A DNA stretch of 10,244 nucleotides, taken from the NCBI GenBank assembly GCA_018400055.1, contig JAGYNK010000014.1, positions 1-10,244 on the forward strand. The letters are read 5' to 3'. Every line of letters starts with the position of its first letter. The stretch's first letter is position 1. A program made the position numbers and the translations under genes. Below, piece after piece: positions 7,313-10,244 of the stretch. The DNA is from Candidatus Moraniibacteriota bacterium (GTDB lineage: Bacteria > Patescibacteriota > Minisyncoccia > Moranbacterales > UBA9337). Under the pieces are notes generated by a model that saw only the letters and a program-made list of their open reading frames with translations, did no database searches and was not told the origin of the DNA.

Positions 7313-8227
7313 ATGATTGATACTCATGCCCACTTAAATTTTCAAGATTTTAGCAAAGACCGCGAAAAAATAATCTCGCGGGCTTTTCAAAGCGGGGTAG
7401 AAAAAATAATCAATGTCGGAACGGATACAAAAGAAAGTGCAAAATCTTTAAAGCTAGCCGAAGAATATGAAAATATTTATGCCAGCGTAGGAATACATCC
7501 ACAATATTTCAGCTCCGCTAAAAAATTTTCAATTTTTAATTTCCAACTTCCAATCAATTTTCAATTTTCTAATTTTAAAATTAAAAAAGATATTGAAAAA
7601 ATTAAGCAATTAGCAAAAAATAAAAAGGTGGTGGCGATAGGGGAAATCGGACTGGATTATTTTTCTCATAGCGGGAAAGAAATTACAGACGAGCAAAAAA
7701 AGGCGCAGAAAGAAGGATTTATTAAACAGTTAGAATTAGCTCAAGAATTAAATTTGCCGGTAATTATCCATTGCCGCGAAGCTTATGATGATTTATATGT
7801 CATTCTGAGTGATAGCGAAGAATCCCGAAATAATATCACCAGTGACAATAAAACGGGATTCCTCACTTCGCTCGGAATGACAGGAGTCGTAATGCATTGT
7901 TACGGTGGGGATCTGGAATTTACCAAAAAATTGTTAAAGCTTAAAAATATTTATTTTTCTTTTAACGGCAACATCACTTATCCGATAAAAAAAGAAATTC
8001 AGGGAACAGAAAAAGATATAACCGAATCCATAAAAATTATTCCGCCTGAAAGAATTATGCTGGAAACGGACTGCCCGTTTTTAGCGCCTCAAAAATTTCG
8101 GGGAAAAAGAAATGAACCCGCTTTCGTAAAATACACCGCCGAAAAGCTGGCCGAAATTAAAAAATGCAGCTTTAAAGAAATAAATGAAATAACCACCCAA
8201 AATGCCGAAGAATTTTTTGGAATTTAA
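7313..8227 (+). CDS. tatD: TatD family metal-dependent deoxyribonuclease with two in-frame inserts
   Basis: A TIM-barrel hydrolase of the TatD/YabD family (3'-5' DNase activity in characterised members). The metal ligands are all present: H5 and H7 (DTHAHLN), E111 (GEIGLDY), H153 (IIHCREA), H195 (VMHCYGG) and D253 (LETDCPFLAP). RGKRNEPAFV and the terminal NAEEFFGI are also family hallmarks. At 304 residues it exceeds the usual ~255-265 by about 45. Two segments explain this: residues 72-90 (Phe/Asn/Gln-rich, from a CAATTTT-type sequence) and about 163-190 (from a palindromic repeat), both in loops between conserved blocks. The catalytic core is intact, so it is probably active. It follows metG by 30 nt, as YabD follows MetS in Bacillus. 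Confidence 0.95.
   Translation: MIDTHAHLNFQDFSKDREKIISRAFQSGVEKIINVGTDTKESAKSLKLAEEYENIYASVGIHPQYFSSAKKFSIFNFQLPINFQFSNFKIKKDIEKIKQLAKNKKVVAIGEIGLDYFSHSGKEITDEQKKAQKEGFIKQLELAQELNLPVIIHCREAYDDLYVILSDSEESRNNITSDNKTGFLTSLGMTGVVMHCYGGDLEFTKKLLKLKNIYFSFNGNITYPIKKEIQGTEKDITESIKIIPPERIMLETDCPFLAPQKFRGKRNEPAFVKYTAEKLAEIKKCSFKEINEITTQNAEEFFGI
7523..7583 (+). repeat. In-frame CAATTTT-type low-complexity segment inside tatD
   Basis: The segment is built from variants of TTTTCAATTTTTAATTTCC, CCAACTTCCAATC and TCAATTTTCTAATTTT, ending in the palindrome AATTTTAAAATT (7571-7582). It encodes a Phe/Asn/Ile/Gln-rich stretch (residues about 72-90) between the conserved GIHPQ block and the KIKQLAKNKKVVAIGEIG block, where TatD proteins normally have a short linker. 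It resembles noncoding low-complexity repeats more than a conserved protein segment. Confidence 0.5.
7799..7881. repeat. Palindromic element inserted in frame in tatD
   Basis: The left arm 7799-7827 (starts GTCATTCTGAG, ends GAATCCCG) is complementary to the right arm 7854-7881 (starts CGGGATTCC, ends GGAATGAC). The pairing runs over about 28 bp with two G-T wobbles, one bulged T and about two further weak positions; the loop is 26 nt. The translated product (VILSDSEES ... GFLTSLGMTG) has no counterpart in the family; the flanking conserved blocks (HCREAYDDL and GVVMHCYGG) are uninterrupted. From memory, GTCATTCTGAGCGAAG-type palindromes are common intergenic repeats in several bacterial groups. 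Confidence 0.85.
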
Positions 8228-8238
8228 TTTTTTTTTAA

Positions 8239-8267
8239 TTGACTTTTGTTAAATGGAGCAGTAAAAT
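8239..8267 (+). promoter_or_regulatory. Sigma70-type promoter of the ATP synthase operon
   Basis: TTGACT (8239-8244) and TAAAAT (8262-8267) are exactly 17 nt apart, each one base from consensus. They are preceded by a run of nine Ts after the tatD stop (8228-8236), which may act as an upstream AT element or as the U-tract of a weak terminator. Initiation would fall near 8273-8275, leaving a leader of about 70 nt before the first atp gene. Confidence 0.7.
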
Positions 8268-8345
8268 AGAATATGTTGAAAAAAATGAGTTTGAAATTTG
8301 GAGTTGGGAATAATTTCAATATTCTTATCCACCTGAATGGTTCCA

Positions 8346-8564
8346 ATGAATAAAAATGAGAAAAAGTGGTCCGTTGTTTCCTTGGCTTGGGAACTGGGAT
8401 ATTTAATAACTGTTCCCATAGTTTTACTGGCTTTCGGCGGAAAAATTTTAGACAATAAATTAAACACTTCGCCGTGGATGTTGTTGGCGGGAATCGTCAT
8501 ATCCATATCAATTACCAGCTGGTTGGTTTATAGAAAAGTGAATGCGGTAATAAAAAATACTTAA
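8346..8564 (+). CDS. atpZ: AtpZ-like small Fo-associated membrane protein (ATPase_gene1/AtpI type)
   Basis: A 72-residue protein with two membrane segments: about residues 15-31 (LGYLITVPIVLLAFGGK) and 43-62 (SPWMLLAGIVISISITSW). They are joined by a short loop containing LDNKL. The G-x-x-LD-x-x-L hairpin pattern is the hallmark of AtpZ (ATPase_gene1), a small protein encoded at the head of many F-type ATPase operons and implicated in Mg2+/Ca2+ transport or c-ring assembly. Its position directly before atpB supports the call. An in-frame ATG at 8337 would add MVP; I prefer 8346 (MNKNEKKWSV), but neither has an SD. The gene is first in the operon, behind the promoter at 8239-8267. Confidence 0.75.
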   Translation: MNKNEKKWSVVSLAWELGYLITVPIVLLAFGGKILDNKLNTSPWMLLAGIVISISITSWLVYRKVNAVIKNT

Positions 8565-8574
8565 TTTTTAAAAC

Positions 8575-8612
8575 CCCTCCTTTAATTCCTCCCCTTGAAA
8601 AGGGGAGGAGGG
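8575..8612 (+). promoter_or_regulatory. GC-rich hairpin covering the atpB ribosome binding site
   Basis: CCTCCCCTT (8588-8596) and AAGGGGAGG (8600-8608) form a perfect 9-bp stem with a GAA loop. CCCTCCT (8575-8581) can alternatively pair with AGGAGGG (8606-8612). The right arm contains the GGAGGAGGG that serves as SD, ending 9 nt before the atpB ATG at 8622. Folding would therefore mask the SD. It stands out as very G/C-skewed in an AT-rich neighbourhood and looks like a dispersed REP-type palindrome that has been adopted as a translation signal. Confidence 0.6.
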
Positions 8613-8621
8613 CAGAGTATT

Positions 8622-9374
8622 ATGGAAATATCTTTAATACCGGAATTAATTTTTAAAATAGGAAGTTTTCCAGTTACTAATACGGTTTTAATGACTGTTT
8701 TTGTTGCCACGCTGATCATTCTCGGATCATGGCTAATAAACAAAAAAATATCTTTAATCCCCAAGGGTTTTCAAAACATAATAGAAATTGTTTTAGAAGC
8801 CCTTTTAAATTTAGTAGACAGCGTTACGCAGGACAGAGAACAAACTAAAAAATTTTTTCCACTAGTGGCCACTATTTTTATTTTTGTTATTCTTTCCAAC
8901 TGGATAGAACTTATTCCCGGGCTGGGAACCATCGGAGTAGAGCAGGAGCATCACGGAGAAACCCTACTGGCTCCTTTTATAAGAAGCAACAGTGCCGATT
9001 TAAATGTTACTTTGGCTATCGCGCTTATTTCAGTCTCAGCTGCCCAATTGGCGGGCGTAACGGCGTTGGGATTTAAAAAATATTTGGGAAAATTTTTAGT
9101 GAATCCCTTTCGGAAACCCTATTTTATCGGAAGTTTTGTCGGCGCACTTGAATTAATTTCAGAATTTGCTAAAATAGTATCGTTCTCTTTTCGTTTATTC
9201 GGAAATATTTTCGCGGGGGAGGTTCTATTGACAGTGATGTTGATGTTAGTCCCTTATTTAGTCCCTCTGCCGTTTTTATTTTTGGAAATTTTTGTAGGAT
9301 TCATACAAGCGTTGGTATTTGCCATGCTTACGCTCGTGTTTATGAAAATGGCATCGGTTGAAATGAAACATTAG
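8622..9374 (+). CDS. atpB: F-type ATP synthase subunit a (Fo)
   Basis: Subunit a forms the proton half-channels next to the c-ring in the inner membrane. The 250-residue protein has an N-terminal TM segment, then HHGETLLAPFIRSNSADLNVTLA, and the conserved C-terminal helices with SFRLFGNIFAGE. R191 is the essential arginine (E. coli R210) and E200 matches E219. FIQALVFAMLT supplies the conserved Gln of the last helix. An in-frame TTG at 8595 would add nine residues (MKRGGGQSI), but it lies inside the hairpin stem. ATG 8622 has the GGAGGAGGG SD and gives the expected MEISLIPELIFKIG start. It follows atpZ by 57 nt, which the repeat hairpin fills. The stop is TAG. Confidence 0.96.
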   Translation: MEISLIPELIFKIGSFPVTNTVLMTVFVATLIILGSWLINKKISLIPKGFQNIIEIVLEALLNLVDSVTQDREQTKKFFPLVATIFIFVILSNWIELIPGLGTIGVEQEHHGETLLAPFIRSNSADLNVTLAIALISVSAAQLAGVTALGFKKYLGKFLVNPFRKPYFIGSFVGALELISEFAKIVSFSFRLFGNIFAGEVLLTVMLMLVPYLVPLPFLFLEIFVGFIQALVFAMLTLVFMKMASVEMKH

Positions 9375-9420
9375 AATTTGAAGATTGATTTTAGACTGTC
9401 AAAGCGAATCAATAATTTTA

Positions 9421-9466
9421 ATAATAAATTAATAACTAAATAATAAATTAATAACTAAATAATAAA
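9421..9466 (+). repeat. 19-bp tandem repeat (about 2.4 copies) in the atpE leader
   Basis: Two perfect copies of ATAATAAATTAATAACTAA (9421-9439, 9440-9458) are followed by a partial third, ATAATAAA (9459-9466). They end 4 nt before the atpE ATG. The 96-nt atpB-atpE gap is nearly all A and T here, has no SD, and should be unstructured. This may raise translation of atpE, whose product is needed in many copies per complex. A replication-slippage origin is likely. Confidence 0.9.
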
Positions 9467-9470
9467 AAAT

Positions 9471-9740
9471 ATGGGAACAGAAGAAACAAAAGCAGTCGTA
9501 GAAGGCGCTCTCAATAATATAGAGTCAGCCAAAGTTATCGGAGCGGCCATTGCTATGGGCTTCGGCGCTATCGGACCTGGTATCGGCATTGGACTTTTAA
9601 CCGCCAAAGCGTTGGAAGCCATCGGACGCAATCCGGAAACAGCTTCTAAGGTGCAGACCGTAATGATTTTAGGTATCGCTTTTGCAGAAGCTATTGCCAT
9701 TTACGCATTGGTAATAGCCTTGATAGTTCTATTCGGATAA
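9471..9740 (+). CDS. atpE: F-type ATP synthase subunit c (Fo ring)
   Basis: An 89-residue proteolipid that forms the rotating c-ring. Helix 1 has GFGAIGPGIGIG (glycine-packed, residues 30-41), the polar loop is GRNPE (52-56), and helix 2 carries the ion-binding carboxylate E73 in GIAFAEAIAIYAL. The first ~20 residues are a hydrophilic extension (MGTEETKAVVEGALNN) longer than in E. coli. The positions that make Na+-type rings specific (Gln in helix 1; Ser/Thr after the helix-2 Glu) are Ile and Ala here, so proton coupling is more likely. The start at 9471 has no SD but follows the AT-rich tandem repeat. The TAA stop directly abuts a GATTAGTTCAC repeat, and atpF does not follow. Confidence 0.97.
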   Translation: MGTEETKAVVEGALNNIESAKVIGAAIAMGFGAIGPGIGIGLLTAKALEAIGRNPETASKVQTVMILGIAFAEAIAIYALVIALIVLFG

Positions 9741-9775
9741 GATTAGTTCACAGTTTTTAGTTCACAGTTACTAAT
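9741..9775. repeat. Left GTTCACAGTT repeat cluster of the four-helix-bundle cassette
   Basis: AGTTCACAGTT occurs twice as perfect direct repeats (9745-9755, 9759-9769) with a 14-nt period, inside an ATTAG (9742-9746)/CTAAT (9771-9775) inverted pair. The cluster begins immediately after the atpE TAA. Its first unit, GATTAGTTCAC, recurs at 10141 after the ORF, and its inverse ends at 10243, so it forms the left border of a repeat-bracketed unit. Confidence 0.85.
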
Positions 9776-9783
9776 TAAATTTG

Positions 9784-9790
9784 AAAGGAG
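9784..9790 (+). promoter_or_regulatory. Strong Shine-Dalgarno deciding the start of the four-helix-bundle gene
   Basis: AAAGGAG ends 5 nt before ATG 9796. It rules out the in-frame TTG at 9781, which would overlap the SD. Only atpB has a comparable SD in this window; all other genes lack one. Confidence 0.85.
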
Positions 9791-9795
9791 AAAAT

Positions 9796-10146
9796 ATGCA
9801 TAATTTTGAAAAACTGAATGTTTATCAAAGAAGTTTAGATATAATAGATAAAATATATCAAATAACTAAGAAATTTCCGAAAGATGAATTATTTTCGTTA
9901 ACGAGCCAATTAAAAAGGGCAAGTGTTTCAATAGCATTAAACATTGCCGAGGGTAGTGGTAGAAGCAAAAAAGATTTTAGTCATTTTCTTGATATAGCTA
10001 GAACATCTGCATATGAATGTAGTGCCATTTTAGAAATATCCGAAAGAAGAAAATATATTAGCAGTAAAAATTTTAACTATCTATATAATGAGTTAGAAAT
10101 AATTATAAAAATGATAAATAAATTAAAATCAAGCATCCGTGATTAG
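9796..10146 (+). CDS. Four-helix-bundle protein (23S rRNA intervening-sequence/S23 type)
   Basis: A 116-residue protein matching the four-helix-bundle family first known from ORFs inside 23S rRNA intervening sequences. It shows the family order: NFEKLNVYQRSLDIIDKIY (helix 1), TKKFPKDELFSLTSQLKRAS, the signature SIALNIAEGSGR, then KKDFSHFLDIARTSAYEC and C-terminal helices ending IIKMINKLKSS. Known members pack as pentamers of four-helix bundles with basic surfaces; the Avd protein of diversity-generating retroelements is related. The function is unknown. Unusually for this window, the gene has a strong SD and lies inside an atp operon. Its TAG stop is part of the GATTAG that opens the right repeat array. 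Base composition is more AT-rich than atpB/atpE and arginines are mostly AGA, suggesting recent acquisition. Confidence 0.9.
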   Translation: MHNFEKLNVYQRSLDIIDKIYQITKKFPKDELFSLTSQLKRASVSIALNIAEGSGRSKKDFSHFLDIARTSAYECSAILEISERRKYISSKNFNYLYNELEIIIKMINKLKSSIRD

Positions 10147-10244
10147 TTCACGGTTTATAATTCACGGTTCACAGTTTATAAATAAATTTGGTGAATTAAA
10201 TAACTGTGAACCATAAAATAACTTCTGTGAACTGCGAACTAATA
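10141..10244. repeat. Right GTTCACAGTT/AACTGTGAAC repeat array of the cassette
   Basis: GATTAGTTCACGG (10141-10153) repeats the left border. GGTTCACAGTT (10166-10176) and AACTGTGAACC (10202-10212) make a perfect 11-bp inverted repeat. AATTCAC (10159-10165) and GTGAATT (10191-10197) form a second, interleaved pair. CTGTGAACTGCGAACTAAT (10225-10243) is the inverse of the left border, with one mismatch over its outer 14 bases. There is no gene in this stretch. The window ends at the apparent outer border, so the array may continue. Confidence 0.85.

Noticed and set aside
7799..7881. tatD as a pseudogene disrupted by a repeat
   Set aside because: Reading frame, all metal ligands and both flanking conserved blocks are intact, so the insert is tolerated rather than disruptive.
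8207..8236. Intrinsic terminator after tatD
   Set aside because: There is a nine-T run at 8228-8236, but I found no convincing GC-containing stem before it; the Ts fit better as an AT-rich element above the atp promoter.
8595..8621. TTG start for atpB at 8595
   Set aside because: It lies in the stem of the SD-masking hairpin and adds MKRGGGQSI, foreign to the family; ATG 8622 has a well-placed SD.
9781..9795. TTG start for the four-helix-bundle gene at 9781
   Set aside because: It would place the AAAGGAG SD inside the coding region; ATG 9796 begins with the family-typical NFEKL.
9741..10244. CRISPR array
   Set aside because: Repeats are short, variable, both direct and inverted, with irregular spacing and no unique spacers of constant length; no cas genes are near.
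1..10244. Recoded TGA or TAG (alternative genetic code)
   Set aside because: All genes read through under the standard code, and TAA, TAG and TGA each occur as natural stops at family-typical ends.

Overview
The window is a compact, AT-rich bacterial chromosome segment. It carries short genes, almost no intergenic space and few Shine-Dalgarno (SD) sequences. Its gene content (single-chain GlyRS, short MetRS ending without a tRNA-binding domain, a NIF3 protein, a TrpR/YerC-like protein, a four-helix-bundle protein) and its many small palindromes suggest a Patescibacteria/CPR (Parcubacteria-like) genome. That placement is an inference; no rRNA is present to confirm it. The standard genetic code fits: every gene reads through without internal stops, and TAA, TAG and TGA all occur as stops.

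Layout. Positions 1-208 look like one end of an insertion sequence: a leftward truncated ORF plus repeated TGCAAAATGAGCC-like motifs ending at TGT at 208. Next, on the plus strand, come glycyl-tRNA synthetase (296-1714), a TrpR/YerC-like DNA-binding protein (1793-2215) set between two copies of a 37-bp palindrome, a NIF3-like protein (2311-3255) and an abutting M16 zinc protease (3256-4524). A leftward YdjM/DUF457-like membrane protein (4601-5059) is divergent from the cluster rsmI - metG - tatD (5139-8227). That cluster keeps the gene order known from Bacillus (yabC-metS-yabD). A good sigma70-type promoter (8239-8267) then starts an F-type ATP synthase operon: atpZ-like, atpB (a), atpE (c). 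Where atpF would normally follow, there is instead a four-helix-bundle (23S rRNA intervening-sequence type) protein gene with its own strong SD, bracketed by arrays of a GTTCACAGTT repeat.

Function. The core genes supply translation (Gly and Met charging, 16S rRNA 2'-O-methylation at C1402) and energy coupling (the Fo part of ATP synthase). Accessory structure is concentrated in the repeats. A palindromic element and a CAATTTT-type low-complexity segment are both inserted in frame inside tatD and together account for its excess length. A CCTCCCCTT hairpin covers the SD of atpB, and a 19-bp tandem repeat forms the atpE leader. The repeat-bracketed four-helix-bundle cassette in the atp operon is the best candidate for a little-described mobile system.
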